64,000 nt of DNA from Evansella sp041820985 (GCF_041820985.1 NZ_JBGUAU010000003.1:1-64000); one strand, 5' to 3'. Shown: positions 18,461 through 27,952, counted from the stretch's first letter. Numbers and translations: made by a program. The notes: generated by a model not told the origin, from the letters alone.

Positions 18461-19174
18461 TTGAATGAACATCAATTTAAAGATGCATTGAAAGAAAAAG
18501 GTATTATTTTAACAGATATACAAATGAGTCAATTTGAAAGCTACTATAAGTTATTAGTAAGTTGGAATGAGCGAATGAATTTAACTGCAATTACTGAAAA
18601 GCAAGAAGTGTATTTAAAACATTTTTATGATTCCATTTCTGTTGCATTTTATCATAACTTCGGAGAGTCAATAAAAATTGTAGATGTTGGTGCAGGAGCG
18701 GGGTTCCCAAGTGTTCCACTTAAAATTTGTTTTCCGAATCTAGAAGTATCAATTGTGGACTCATTAAATAAACGTATCACTTTTTTAAACGCTTTAGCTG
18801 AAGAACTTAATTTAGTAAATGTATCTTTCTATCATGATCGTGCAGAGATATTCGGTAGAAATAAAGAGCATAGAGAAATGTATGATATTGTTTTAGCAAG
18901 AGCTGTTGCCCGTTTACCAGTATTAGCCGAATTATGTTTACCTCTTGTAAAGAAGAACGGTTTCTTTATTGCAATGAAAGGTGCGGGAGCGAACGAGGAA
19001 ATAAAAGATGGAGAGAAGGCAATTAAACTCCTAGGCGGAAAAAATGTAGAGGATCATTCATTTAAACTACCTAATGAAGAAAGTGAAAGATCTATTATAA
19101 TCATAAAAAAGGTAAAAGAAACATCTAATAAGTTTCCTAGGAAGCCAGGTACACCTAATAAACAACCTTTATAA
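18461..19174 (+). CDS. rsmG: 16S rRNA (guanine-527-N7) methyltransferase RsmG
   Basis: A SAM-dependent methyltransferase of about 237 residues with the SAM loop VDVGAGAGFPSVPL. I prefer the TTG at 18461: the product MNEHQFKDALKEKGI then aligns with the B. subtilis N-terminus, and AAGGTGG sits 8 bases upstream. A GTG at 18449 is an alternative. The C-terminus is basic (PRKPGTPNKQPL), as in relatives. A parS site lies 17 bases after the stop. Confidence 0.95.
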   Translation: MNEHQFKDALKEKGIILTDIQMSQFESYYKLLVSWNERMNLTAITEKQEVYLKHFYDSISVAFYHNFGESIKIVDVGAGAGFPSVPLKICFPNLEVSIVDSLNKRITFLNALAEELNLVNVSFYHDRAEIFGRNKEHREMYDIVLARAVARLPVLAELCLPLVKKNGFFIAMKGAGANEEIKDGEKAIKLLGGKNVEDHSFKLPNEESERSIIIIKKVKETSNKFPRKPGTPNKQPL

Positions 19175-19190
19175 TGAAAACAGACTAGAA

Positions 19191-19206
19191 TGTTTCACGT
19201 GGAACA
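19191..19206. promoter_or_regulatory. parS site 1
   Basis: TGTTTCACGTGGAACA, one base from the perfect palindrome; its complement fits the B. subtilis parS consensus TGTTNCACGTGAAACA. It lies between rsmG and noc and is expected to load Spo0J. Confidence 0.93.
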
Positions 19207-19267
19207 TTTAAGGTGAATTTTTAAATGAATGGCTTTGTGAAAGGATAAAGTTGCTATATCTATACAA

Positions 19268-19396
19268 TGTTGATTTTTACGGAAGATACGAGATTCCTGT
19301 GGGAAACGGGCAAGGCGAGACCCCGTAGGGAGGTAACGACCGAGGAGGCGTGCGGATCACCCTAGGAAAGCGAGCAACCTGAAGTGAAAATCAACA
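19268..19396. repeat. Dispersed intergenic repeat, family B, copy 1
   Basis: A G+C-richer block of about 129 bases with inverted ends: TGTTGATTTTTAC at the left and GAAGTGAAAATCAACA at the right. It has CAAGGCGAGACCCCG and GAAAGCGAGCAACCTG inside. A shortened relative lies at 23273-23339. No reading frame is apparent. Confidence 0.7.
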
Positions 19397-19504
19397 TCTA
19401 CGTTTAACAGAAGCAAATAAAATGGAAAATATCAGAGAATAATAAGTTCATTAGTAAAGGTATCAAATAAAAAAATGATAATAACCTGAAAAAATAGCCA
19501 ATTC

Positions 19505-19532
19505 TTCATATATGTGAAAAATGGTGTATAAT
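19505..19532 (+). promoter_or_regulatory. Probable noc promoter
   Basis: TTCATA (19505-19510), a 16-base spacer and TATAAT (19527-19532) preceded by TG. The -10 is strong and the -35 weak. It lies about 140 bases before noc. Confidence 0.5.
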
Positions 19533-19668
19533 AGAATAAAACGCTCTACATAGATTTCGAGAAATCAATTCTTATGACTCTTTGTAAATAAATCCTAAAT
19601 TTGCAGGAATCTATTCATCTATCTCGAACTTTATGAAGGAGGGAGTTTTTCTTAAGGTGGTGTCGGCC

Positions 19669-20505
19669 ATGAAGCAACCATTTACCCGTTTTTTCGGTTT
19701 AAATGAGAAAGAAAATGAAGAAGTAGTTAATTCTGAGAAAGAGGAAGTTCATCAAATACCAGTAGAAGAAATTGTACCTAATAGGTACCAACCAAGAACG
19801 GTTTTTCAAGATGAGCGAATTGATGAATTAGCACAAACAATTAAAACTCATGGTATCATTCAACCAATTGTTTTAAGAATTAGGGATGATCAGTATGAGA
19901 TAATTGCTGGGGAAAGACGTTGGAGAGCAGTTAAAAGACTTGGATGGGAAACCATTCCTGCTGTAATTAAGGAGTTCAATGATTCTCAGACAGCATCAGT
20001 AGCCCTTATTGAAAATTTACAAAGAGAAGGACTAACTTCTATTGAGGAAGCTATTGCTTATGCAAAACTCTTAGAAATTCATAATTTGACACAAGAAAGT
20101 TTAGCTCAAAGGTTAGGAAAAGGACAATCTACCATTGCAAATAAACTTCGTTTGCTTCACTTACCACAAACTGTTCAAGACGCTTTATTAAACAGACAGA
20201 TAAGTGAGCGACATGCTCGTGCCTTAATAGTCTTAAAAAATGTAGAACAACAAGAGAAATTACTTCAGCGTATTATTAAAGAAGAATTAAACGTGAAACA
20301 GACAGAAGAAGCAATTAAAAAGCTACTAGAAGGAAAAGTAGTAAAAAAGAAACCTATTAGAAAAGGTGTTTCTAAAGATATGAGATTGGCTATGAATACA
20401 ATTCGTAAATCAGTAGACATGGTTGTCCAAACAGGAATGAATGTAGATACATCAGAAGAAGAACACGATGATTATTATCAGTTTACTATTAAAATCCCGA
20501 AATAA
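19669..20505 (+). CDS. noc: Nucleoid occlusion protein Noc
   Basis: A ParB-family CTP-switch protein of 278 residues that binds its own sites and blocks division over the nucleoid. The ATG at 19669 gives the family N-terminus MKQPFTRFFGL (membrane-targeting helix) and follows AAGGTGGT by 7 bases. The GERRWRA CTP-binding motif and the helix-turn-helix LAQRLGKGQSTIANKLRLL are clear. It is distinguished from Spo0J, also present, by this N-terminus and by its position after rsmG. Confidence 0.94.
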   Translation: MKQPFTRFFGLNEKENEEVVNSEKEEVHQIPVEEIVPNRYQPRTVFQDERIDELAQTIKTHGIIQPIVLRIRDDQYEIIAGERRWRAVKRLGWETIPAVIKEFNDSQTASVALIENLQREGLTSIEEAIAYAKLLEIHNLTQESLAQRLGKGQSTIANKLRLLHLPQTVQDALLNRQISERHARALIVLKNVEQQEKLLQRIIKEELNVKQTEEAIKKLLEGKVVKKKPIRKGVSKDMRLAMNTIRKSVDMVVQTGMNVDTSEEEHDDYYQFTIKIPK

Positions 20506-20533
20506 TATTTATAGTTTTATACGACATACTTTA

Positions 20534-20564
20534 GCATTCGTCATAAGACGAATGCGTTATTTTT
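20534..20564 (+). terminator. Intrinsic terminator of noc
   Basis: GCATTCGTC, loop ATAA, GACGAATGC, then GTTATTTTT, 28 bases after the noc stop. Confidence 0.8.
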
Positions 20565-20792
20565 GCATTTTTTATCTGATATTACTCTTTATTGAGATAG
20601 AACATATTCTACAACGGAATCGAATATGTCGCCAATTGAACAAGTTTTTACTTTTAAACTTGCTAAATTAGTAGATTTTTTTATTTTTTTGTCATATCAA
20701 TACATTCTAATAGTAAGTTTCATGATAAAATAGAAAGCAGTTCATAAAAATACGCAAGGATATTGAGCGAATGAAGTAAGGTAGGTGACATG

Positions 20793-21554
20793 ATGGGAAG
20801 AGTCATAGCCATTGCAAACCAAAAAGGTGGAGTTGGAAAAACAACGACGTCAGTGAATTTAAGTGCGTGTCTCGCTCATTTGGGTAAGAAAACGTTACTA
20901 ATTGACATTGATCCTCAAGGAAACACAACAAGTGGTGTAGGTATAGATAAAGGTGATGTAGATAATTGTATATATAACGTCTTGGTAGAAGATAAGAGTG
21001 CACAAGATGTCATAATTCCAACAAGTGTTGACAATCTTCATATCCTTCCTTCGACAATACAGTTAGCAGGTGCAGAAATAGAGTTAGTTCCTACCATTTC
21101 CAGGGAAGTCCGGTTAAAGCGTGCAATTGAGAAGGTAAAAGAGCAATATGATTACGTTGTTATCGATTGTCCCCCTTCACTAGGTCTTTTAACAATTAAC
21201 TCTTTAACAGCATCTGATTCAGTTTTAATTCCTGTTCAGTGTGAATATTATGCATTAGAAGGACTAAGTCAGCTTCTTAATACGGTAAGGTTAGTACAAA
21301 AACACTTAAATCATGAATTAGAAATTGAAGGTGTACTTTTAACTATGTTGGATGCACGAACTAACTTAGGCATTCAAGTAATTGAAGAAGTAAAAAAATA
21401 TTTCAGAGAAAAAGTTTTTCAAACAATAATTCCAAGAAATGTTCGCTTGGGAGAAGCTCCTAGTCACGGAGAGCCAATTATTACATACGATCCGAAGTCC
21501 AGAGGAGCGGAAGTATACGTTGACTTAGCGAAGGAAGTGATGAGTCATGGCTAG
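20793..21554 (+). CDS. soj: Chromosome partitioning ATPase Soj (ParA)
   Basis: A 253-residue ParA ATPase with the deviant Walker A QKGGVGKTTTSVN, Walker A' DIDPQGNTTSG and Walker B VIDCPPSLGLL. With Spo0J it governs origin segregation and regulates DnaA. The second of two adjacent ATGs (20793) gives the conserved MGRVIAIANQKGG start. It overlaps spo0J by 8 bases. Confidence 0.97.
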   Translation: MGRVIAIANQKGGVGKTTTSVNLSACLAHLGKKTLLIDIDPQGNTTSGVGIDKGDVDNCIYNVLVEDKSAQDVIIPTSVDNLHILPSTIQLAGAEIELVPTISREVRLKRAIEKVKEQYDYVVIDCPPSLGLLTINSLTASDSVLIPVQCEYYALEGLSQLLNTVRLVQKHLNHELEIEGVLLTMLDARTNLGIQVIEEVKKYFREKVFQTIIPRNVRLGEAPSHGEPIITYDPKSRGAEVYVDLAKEVMSHG

Positions 21555-22398
21555 AGGCTTAGGAAAAGGAATTAGTGCTTTTTTTCCAGAGGCAGAAAAT
21601 AATAAAGAGGAACAAGTTCAGGAAATAAAACTTTCTGAACTCAGACCGAATCCCTATCAACCTAGAAAAACATTTACACCAGAAGCTATCTCAGAATTAA
21701 AAGAATCGGTAAAACAGCATGGGATTTTGCAACCTATTATTGTTAGAAAAAGTATTAAAGGATATGAAATTGTAGTAGGTGAGAGACGATACCGTGCAGC
21801 TACGGAAGCAAATCTAGAAGTTATTCCTGCAGTTGTTCGTGATTTGACAGAAGATCAAATGATGGAGATTGCACTTATTGAAAATCTTCAAAGAGAAGAC
21901 TTAAATCCTCTTGAGGAAGCAAAAGCATACCAAAAACTAATGGAACACCTTCAAGTAACACAAGAAGAACTATCAAAAAGACTTGGAAAAAGCCGTCCAC
22001 ACATAGCTAATCATGTTCGGTTATTGCAATTACCGGAACTTACTCAACAGTTTATTGCTGAAGGTAAGGTTAGTATGGGGCATGGTCGTGCTTTATTAGG
22101 ATTAAATAACAAAGATCAAATTCCACAGATCACTCAAAGATTAATCAAAGAAAGACTGAGTGTTAGACAACTAGAAGAATTGGTTCAACAATTAAACAAA
22201 AATGTTTCACGTGAAACAAAACCAAAAAAATCGTTGTCACCATTCCTTCGAGAAAGAGAGTCATCCTTAAAAGAGTACTTTGGTACGAATGTCCAGATAA
22301 AAAAAGGAAAGAAAAAGGGCAGGATTGAAATTGAATTTTTCTCGGATGAAGATTTAGAAAGAATTTTACATCTTATAAATGAAGAAGAGGAAATTTAA
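21547..22398 (+). CDS. spo0J: Chromosome partitioning protein Spo0J (ParB)
   Basis: A 283-residue ParB CTPase that binds parS, spreads and loads condensin. It begins MARGLGKGISAFFPE, with the GERRYRAA CTP-binding motif and the helix-turn-helix LSKRLGKSRPHIANHVRLL. A perfect parS lies inside the gene (22203-22218, encoding NVSRET), as in B. subtilis spo0J. The start overlaps soj, giving a coupled operon ended by the terminator at 22404. Confidence 0.97.
   Translation: MARGLGKGISAFFPEAENNKEEQVQEIKLSELRPNPYQPRKTFTPEAISELKESVKQHGILQPIIVRKSIKGYEIVVGERRYRAATEANLEVIPAVVRDLTEDQMMEIALIENLQREDLNPLEEAKAYQKLMEHLQVTQEELSKRLGKSRPHIANHVRLLQLPELTQQFIAEGKVSMGHGRALLGLNNKDQIPQITQRLIKERLSVRQLEELVQQLNKNVSRETKPKKSLSPFLRERESSLKEYFGTNVQIKKGKKKGRIEIEFFSDEDLERILHLINEEEEI
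22203..22218. promoter_or_regulatory. parS site 2 (perfect palindrome, inside spo0J)
   Basis: TGTTTCACGTGAAACA, an exact 16-bp palindrome matching the parS consensus, within the spo0J coding sequence. Confidence 0.96.
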
Positions 22399-22403
22399 CA
22401 AGG

Positions 22404-22432
22404 ATGGCCATCCATAAGATGGTCATTTTTTT
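22404..22432 (+). terminator. Intrinsic terminator of soj-spo0J
   Basis: ATGGCCATC, loop CATAA, GATGGTCAT (one G-T pair), then seven T's, 6 bases after the spo0J stop. Confidence 0.88.
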
Positions 22433-22473
22433 CTGAAGGTTTTTTACTGATAATTGTCTAAGGGGAGAAAGTA

Positions 22474-23184
22474 ATGGTATTACTAGGAACGTTAGTAAAT
22501 GGTCTTGCAATTATATTAGGTGCATGGCTTGGAATAAAGTTAAGGCATTTCTCAGAAAGTATGAAAGATACTGTAATGAAAGCAATTGGGCTAGCGGTTG
22601 TTGTATTAGGATTTACAATGGCATTAAAAGGGGAACAATTTTTAGTTGTAATAGTTAGTTTAGCTTTAGGTGGTGTATTAGGGGAGCGATGGAATCTAGA
22701 GGGTAAGCTAAACGAGTTAGGTAACTGGATGGAAAAGAAAATGAAAAAGAATTCAGAAGGCAAACTTGCAGAGGGTTTTGTTGCAGCTACCTTATTATTT
22801 GTAGTAGGGGCTATGGCGATCATTGGTGCGCTTGATAGCGGGTTTAGAAATGATCACTCAGTTCTGTATACAAAATCAGTATTGGATGGCTTTTCCTCTA
22901 TAGTTTTTGCAGCTACGTTAGGTATAGGAGTAATGTTTTCTGCAATACCAGTAATAGTATATCAAGGTGCAATTGCCTTATCAGCTACCTTTATCGTACA
23001 ACTGATTCCTGAACAAGTTCTTGAACAATTTATAAGTGCAATAACAGCAGTTGGTGGTATTATGATTATAGGTATTGGACTTAATTTGCTAGGTATACCA
23101 AAAATAAGGATAGCAAATTTATTACCAGCTATATTTATAACAGTAATACTGGTAATTATTCTACATTTTATCCCTACTATTTAA
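22474..23184 (+). CDS. DUF554 family membrane protein (YdfK-like)
   Basis: A 236-residue integral membrane protein starting VLLGTLVNGLAIILGAWLG, with about six to seven hydrophobic segments, which fits the DUF554 family. The function is unknown; transport has been suggested for the family. GGGGAGAAAG precedes the ATG. It is a single-gene unit, with a terminator before and after. Confidence 0.8.
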   Translation: MVLLGTLVNGLAIILGAWLGIKLRHFSESMKDTVMKAIGLAVVVLGFTMALKGEQFLVVIVSLALGGVLGERWNLEGKLNELGNWMEKKMKKNSEGKLAEGFVAATLLFVVGAMAIIGALDSGFRNDHSVLYTKSVLDGFSSIVFAATLGIGVMFSAIPVIVYQGAIALSATFIVQLIPEQVLEQFISAITAVGGIMIIGIGLNLLGIPKIRIANLLPAIFITVILVIILHFIPTI

Positions 23185-23186
23185 CA

Positions 23187-23233
23187 AAAAAGACGAGTTA
23201 TCACTATCTGTGATGAAAGAAATCTCGTCTTTT
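23187..23233. terminator. Terminator after the DUF554 gene
   Basis: An AAAAGACGAG / CTCGTCTTTT stem with a long inner loop, directly after the stop. The T-run is short; the complement also has T's, so weak bidirectional action is possible. Confidence 0.6.
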
Positions 23234-23272
23234 AATTTTGACTATGTTAAAGCATAGTGATAATTTTGTGGA

Positions 23273-23339
23273 TGATGATTTTTACAGAAGGTGCGAGCAT
23301 CTTAGGGCAAAAGTGAGTGAACTGCAGTAAAAATCAACA
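23273..23339. repeat. Family B repeat, shortened copy 2
   Basis: Inverted ends TGATGATTTTTAC and GTAAAAATCAACA enclose about 45 bases including AAGTGAGTGAACTG. The trailing CATCAGCGTTTA resembles the CATCTACGTTTA after copy 1 at 19396. It looks like a deletion derivative of that element. The rest of the gap to 23566 shows nothing I recognise. Confidence 0.6.
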
Positions 23340-23566
23340 TCAGCGTTTATCATAGCCTAAGTTTTTTGTACATCGAATACATAAAACGACTTGAATCAAA
23401 CCAAAATGATAAATACATCTACCATGATGTTTAGTGTATAAAATGAGAGCTACTACATTTGTTATTATATTTAGTAGTATATGATAGGGAGATTAGTTAT
23501 AGAATTGAGACTTACATTGATCTAGTAAAATTTGTCCATATATGGCCGACTATAAAAGAATATGTT

Positions 23567-24184
23567 TCAAATGAAATTTTCTCTCTTAAGTGATGTTGTT
23601 AACCAATTAGGATTTGTTTCTCTCCAACGGGCAGAACGTGCAATAGCACGCGAGATAATATCTGCCATATCCATAACTATCGATAGCCTTGTATTTTGAA
23701 GCACCATCATTTCCATAAAACCATTCACATTAACAATCCCCGTGATATGTATATCTCCAACAGATGGTAATTTCTTGTTTACTGCTGTTCCTGGTTGTAA
23801 GGGGCCATCTGCCACTGTCATATATCCAACACTTTGTGATCGTCCTAAACAAGCGTCAATCGCTAAAATAAACGGATCTTCATAGTTCTCTTGAATAATA
23901 GCTAATGTTTCATCTAGGTTTTTTGCATGCACAGGTTCATTGAGGGTTCCATAAATCGGAAATTGGTTAAAAGCTCGTTCTAATAACTTTGTTCCTATTA
24001 ATGGTCCTAAACTATCTCCTGTAGATCTATCAGTTCCAATACATAGAATAATAATTTGTTGTTCTAGATTTTTTGGCAATAATGTATATATTTTTTTCGC
24101 CATTAAACTAGTAACTATAGGCTGTTTCATATGAACACGAAATGGATTATTTCTTTTTTGTGAAAAAAGTTGTCCAGAAACCAT
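23567..24184 (-). CDS. yyaC: Sporulation protein YyaC
   Basis: A DUF1256-family protein of 205 residues, the same length as B. subtilis YyaC, whose fold relates to the spore protease GPR. Conserved segments are CIGTDRSTGDSLGPLIG and LAIDACLGRSQSVG. The frame is open further upstream, but the ATG pair at 24187/24184 follows GAGGG at good spacing and gives the family length. It is divergent from the permease gene that starts 92 bases away and is probably expressed in sporulation. Confidence 0.9.
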   Translation of the reverse strand: MVSGQLFSQKRNNPFRVHMKQPIVTSLMAKKIYTLLPKNLEQQIIILCIGTDRSTGDSLGPLIGTKLLERAFNQFPIYGTLNEPVHAKNLDETLAIIQENYEDPFILAIDACLGRSQSVGYMTVADGPLQPGTAVNKKLPSVGDIHITGIVNVNGFMEMMVLQNTRLSIVMDMADIISRAIARSARWRETNPNWLTTSLKRENFI

Positions 24185-24275
24185 CATACAACCCTCATTT
24201 CTTAAATAATAGTAACAGTATACGGAAACTTTTTTTAATCTATACATCAAATATGAAAAAAAGAGAGGGAACGAG

Positions 24276-25304
24276 ATGTGGCTATCAGGTTTAAAATGGA
24301 TGTTTTTGATAATAGGAACGATGATTGGAGCGGGATATGCTTCAGGAAGGGAGCTATGGCAGTTTTTTGGCTCTGAAAGTACGTTGGCAATTGTTTTGTT
24401 TTCCATTTTATTTTTCATATGTTGTTATGTAATTATGAAAATAAGTTATGAGAAGCAGTCAAAACACTATATTCCAATATTACGAGAGTTAATGGGTGTT
24501 AAGCTAACTGGCGTATATGATGGAATGATAATTCTTTATTTATTCTCCACAACCGTTATAATGATTGCTGGTGGTGGAGCTACGTTAGAGGCGATTCATA
24601 TTCCATATTGGTATGGAGTTGTTATCATTTCTAGTTTGTTAGTTTTGTTATTCATTTGGGGGATAAATGGAATGACTTCGATGAATGCAATGATAATCCC
24701 GATACTAATAACATTTTTAGTTGGCACGTTAGTAGTATTTCAGTTTACCACTGGTTTTTCCATAGAAATGGAGGCATCTCACCAAAGAAACTGGCCTGCG
24801 GCATTTACTTTTACGGCTTTAAATATATTACCTTTAGTAGCCGTGATAGCTGCAATAGGACATAAAATAAAACATAAAGGTGAAATGTTAATTGCAAGTT
24901 TAGGAAGTGCTGTTATTCTTGGTTCTATATCGTTATTATACAACGATTCTTTGCTAAAAGTAGCTAATGAAGTAATGCTATATGAAATACCTTTGTTTGC
25001 AATTTTAAAACACTACCCATACTTCATGGTTTTAGTAATGTCAGGGTTATTGTGGGCTGCAATATATACAACAGCAGCGTCTGGTATTTTAGGTTTATGT
25101 ACCCGGTTATCTGAATATACAAAACTTCCATTTTGGCTGCTTTCATTCTGTTTGCTTTTGTTTATGATTCCACTAACGACAATCGGTTTTTCAAAGCTTA
25201 TATCAATCTTATATCCTCTCTATGGTGTCTTAAATTTATATATATTAGCATCTATTCTCCTACATCCTATCGCTCACAGGTTTGATAATCATTCTGTTGG
25301 CTAA
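24276..25304 (+). CDS. YkvI-like membrane permease of the amino-acid/APC type
   Basis: A 342-residue membrane protein with about ten hydrophobic segments. The first contains GTMIGAGYASGRELWQFF, the pattern of the YkvI family and similar to substrate-site helices of amino-acid permeases. The substrate is unknown. AGAGGGAACG precedes the ATG at 24276. It is divergent from yyaC, so the 24185-24275 gap should hold both promoters. Confidence 0.75.
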   Translation: MWLSGLKWMFLIIGTMIGAGYASGRELWQFFGSESTLAIVLFSILFFICCYVIMKISYEKQSKHYIPILRELMGVKLTGVYDGMIILYLFSTTVIMIAGGGATLEAIHIPYWYGVVIISSLLVLLFIWGINGMTSMNAMIIPILITFLVGTLVVFQFTTGFSIEMEASHQRNWPAAFTFTALNILPLVAVIAAIGHKIKHKGEMLIASLGSAVILGSISLLYNDSLLKVANEVMLYEIPLFAILKHYPYFMVLVMSGLLWAAIYTTAASGILGLCTRLSEYTKLPFWLLSFCLLLFMIPLTTIGFSKLISILYPLYGVLNLYILASILLHPIAHRFDNHSVG

Positions 25305-25375
25305 GATAGGCAACTAGCACTAGACTAATTAGATGTAGTATAATCACTACAAAGAAACGATAGGGGTAGATTCGT

Positions 25376-25576
25376 ATGGGAGAAAAAACATTTAATCTAC
25401 ATGATAAAGTAGAAATGAAGAAACCTCACCCGTGCGGTGAAAATAAGTGGGAAATTATTCGCTTAGGGATGGATATTCGAATCAAATGTTGTAAGTGCGA
25501 TCATAGTGTAATGTTGCCAAGGAAAGAGTTCACAAAAAAAATGAAGCGAGTAATAGAATATCATGGAGACAAGTAA
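25376..25576 (+). CDS. yyzM: DUF951 protein YyzM
   Basis: A 66-residue protein of the DUF951 family, which is always small and sits near ychF in Firmicutes. It has the pattern VEMKKPHPCGENKWEI and a CCKC pair; the Cys residues (PCG, CCKC) suggest metal binding. GATAGGGG precedes the ATG. Its last 14 bases overlap the start of yyaE. Confidence 0.9.
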   Translation: MGEKTFNLHDKVEMKKPHPCGENKWEIIRLGMDIRIKCCKCDHSVMLPRKEFTKKMKRVIEYHGDK

Positions 25577-27599
25577 TACTGTATCAACAAATATATCAGC
25601 ATGCCCACTTAATTGTTGGGATACTTGTAGTTTTCAAGTGAAAATAAAAGATAAAAAAATCGAGAAAGTATCTGGCAATAAGGAACATCCCATAACAAAA
25701 GGAAAAATTTGCAATCGAGGAGTCATGCTTGTAAATAAAACAAATGACCCAAATAGAGTACAATTCCCCTTAAAAAAGATTAAAGGAAAATGGGAAATAA
25801 TTTCATGGGAACAAGCCTTACTTGAAATAGCATTCAAAATGGAACAAGCAAAAGATTCTCATGGACCAACCTCTATATTACACAGTCATGATTATGCAAA
25901 TAATGGCTTATTAAAAAGTGTAGATGAACGTTTTTTTCGTGCATTCGGAGGATATACGAAAGTCGAGGGGAGCTTATGTTGGGGAGCTGGAATAGAAGCC
26001 CAAATACGGGATTTTGGTAATAGTGCATCTCACTCTCCAGCCGATATTCTAAACAGTCGTAACGTTGTAATATGGGGCCGTAATGTGTCGCGAACGAACA
26101 TCCATTTATATAAATACTTACTAGAAGTTAAGAAAAAAGGAACGCAAATTATTGTTATTGACCCTATTAAAAATAAAACGGCTAAAATTGCTGATTCTTT
26201 TATACCATTACGTCCTGGATCTGATGGATATTTGGCGGCAGCAATCATGAAGGTGATTCTAGATAAAAAATGGGAGAATCAAAGTTTTATAGAAAACCAT
26301 TCTATAGGCTTTGAAACCCTTTATGAAGAACTAAATAAATATGAGATAGATGATATTTTAGCTAAAACTGGTGTAGAGAGAAAAATAGTAGAAGAATTAG
26401 CAAAAATTTATGTTGAAGGTCCAACTTCCACATATTTAGGCTTAGGTATGCAACGGTATAAAAATGGGGGAAATACGATACGCCTTATTGATGCGTTAGC
26501 AGCTATTAGCGGAAATATTGGCATACCAGGTGGTGGAGTCAACTATGGGAATTTGCCTGTTGGACAATCATTTGATGTAAGTGAGTTAGCTTTGCGAGAT
26601 AGACAAGCGGAGATACGAAATTTCACGCGCATGAATCAAGGTTCTAAAATACTTCATGTTACTGATCCACCAATTAAAGTAGCTTTTGTTAGTAGGAGCA
26701 ATCCACTTACACAACTTCCAGATACGAATGTAGCAAAGAAAGCTTTTGGAAGAGTGGAAACAGTGGTAGTAATGGACCACTATATGACAGATACTGCCCA
26801 ATTAGCAAATTATTTGTTACCGACTACAACCGTTTTTGAAGAAGAAGATATATATTATGCATCTATGTATCATAGTTATGCAAACTATGGACCTAAATTA
26901 GTAGAACCACCAGGTGAAGCAAAGTCTGATTTATGGATTTGGACGGAGTTAGCAAAGTTATTAGGCTTTGGAGAGGACTTTCGTTACACAATAGAAGAAT
27001 GGTTTCTTTTAGGAACAAAAAGATTACGCGATAAAGGGTTTGATTTGGATAAATTAAAAGAAATAGGGTTTCTTAAATTACCAGTGGAAGACATTCCTTG
27101 GAGAAACTATTTATTTCAAACTCCTTCAGAAAAATATGAGTTTTACTCAAACAAAGCAGAGGGTGAAGGGGAAGAACCAACTATTTTTGTGGAACATCCA
27201 AATGAGGAAACCATGAAAAGCAAGCGAGAGAAGAGATATCCGTATCGATTATTATCGTTACATCCATTGCAATCAAATCATTCCCAACATTATCCTTTAC
27301 TTAATAAATCTACATGCAATAAAGTAAATGTATCAGAAAATATCGCAAAGAGATACGATTTGAAAAACGGAGATAAGGTGACAGTGAAAAACGACCTAGG
27401 ATCCTTAGTTGGAATAGTTCATATAGACTCTGGTATTTACGACGATACAATAAATATTGATGAAGGACAATGGGATAAATTCGGTGGCAGTGTTAATGTT
27501 CTTACACCAAGTGGCCAATCTGATATGGGAAAGGGGAGTATTCAGTATGAATGCTTCGTCTCTATAGAAAAAAAGGATGGAAGAGGTAAGCTCGAGTGA
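25563..27599 (+). CDS. yyaE: Molybdopterin-dependent oxidoreductase YyaE
   Basis: A 678-residue member of the Mo-bisPGD oxidoreductase family (formate dehydrogenase/DMSO reductase type). An N-terminal [4Fe-4S] motif uses Cys14, Cys18, Cys22 and Cys50. A cysteine in GSLCWGAG near residue 140 is a likely molybdenum ligand, and the C-terminal molydopterin-binding segment starts near LLSLHPLQSNHSQHY. The substrate is not deducible. The ATG lies inside yyzM with no good ribosome site of its own, so translation is probably coupled. The yyzM-yyaE-ychF order matches B. subtilis. Confidence 0.88.
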   Translation: METSNTVSTNISACPLNCWDTCSFQVKIKDKKIEKVSGNKEHPITKGKICNRGVMLVNKTNDPNRVQFPLKKIKGKWEIISWEQALLEIAFKMEQAKDSHGPTSILHSHDYANNGLLKSVDERFFRAFGGYTKVEGSLCWGAGIEAQIRDFGNSASHSPADILNSRNVVIWGRNVSRTNIHLYKYLLEVKKKGTQIIVIDPIKNKTAKIADSFIPLRPGSDGYLAAAIMKVILDKKWENQSFIENHSIGFETLYEELNKYEIDDILAKTGVERKIVEELAKIYVEGPTSTYLGLGMQRYKNGGNTIRLIDALAAISGNIGIPGGGVNYGNLPVGQSFDVSELALRDRQAEIRNFTRMNQGSKILHVTDPPIKVAFVSRSNPLTQLPDTNVAKKAFGRVETVVVMDHYMTDTAQLANYLLPTTTVFEEEDIYYASMYHSYANYGPKLVEPPGEAKSDLWIWTELAKLLGFGEDFRYTIEEWFLLGTKRLRDKGFDLDKLKEIGFLKLPVEDIPWRNYLFQTPSEKYEFYSNKAEGEGEEPTIFVEHPNEETMKSKREKRYPYRLLSLHPLQSNHSQHYPLLNKSTCNKVNVSENIAKRYDLKNGDKVTVKNDLGSLVGIVHIDSGIYDDTINIDEGQWDKFGGSVNVLTPSGQSDMGKGSIQYECFVSIEKKDGRGKLE

Positions 27600-27869
27600 A
27601 ACTATATCATTTTGAGTTTGCCTTATTTGTGTTTTAAATCAAACCATAATTTATGAAAGAGCGATAACAGTGAGACATCAGTTTCAGTGGAATCAGAGCA
27701 TAGGCCAGATTACGTAGGTGCTTGTACATAAGGGAGTTCGGCATTTCCCAATAGGAACGCGATCAGGTTGCAGCGAATGAAATAAAACCAACAAAGTTAG
27801 ACTAGTAGGTAAGTTTTAAGTACGACAAACTTGCATATATTCTTGGTGTATTTACAAGAAGATGTGTCC
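27600..27869. other. Intergenic spacer between yyaE and ychF
   Basis: No gene is seen. A G+C-richer part (about 27660-27785) ends GAACGCGATCAGGTTGCAGCGAATGAAA. This loosely resembles the GAAAGCGAGCAACCTGAAGTGAAAA end of the family B repeat and could be a decayed copy; the match is too poor to call. Confidence 0.4.
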
Positions 27870-27898
27870 TTGCGCTTTTTCATTACAATAACTATAAT
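27870..27898 (+). promoter_or_regulatory. Probable ychF promoter
   Basis: TTGCGC (27870-27875), a 17-base spacer and TATAAT (27893-27898), 55 bases before the ychF start. Confidence 0.65.
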
Positions 27899-27952
27899 TG
27901 ATAAGGATATATAATACGGAATAAAATGTAATTAGATAAAGGGGCAATTTAA

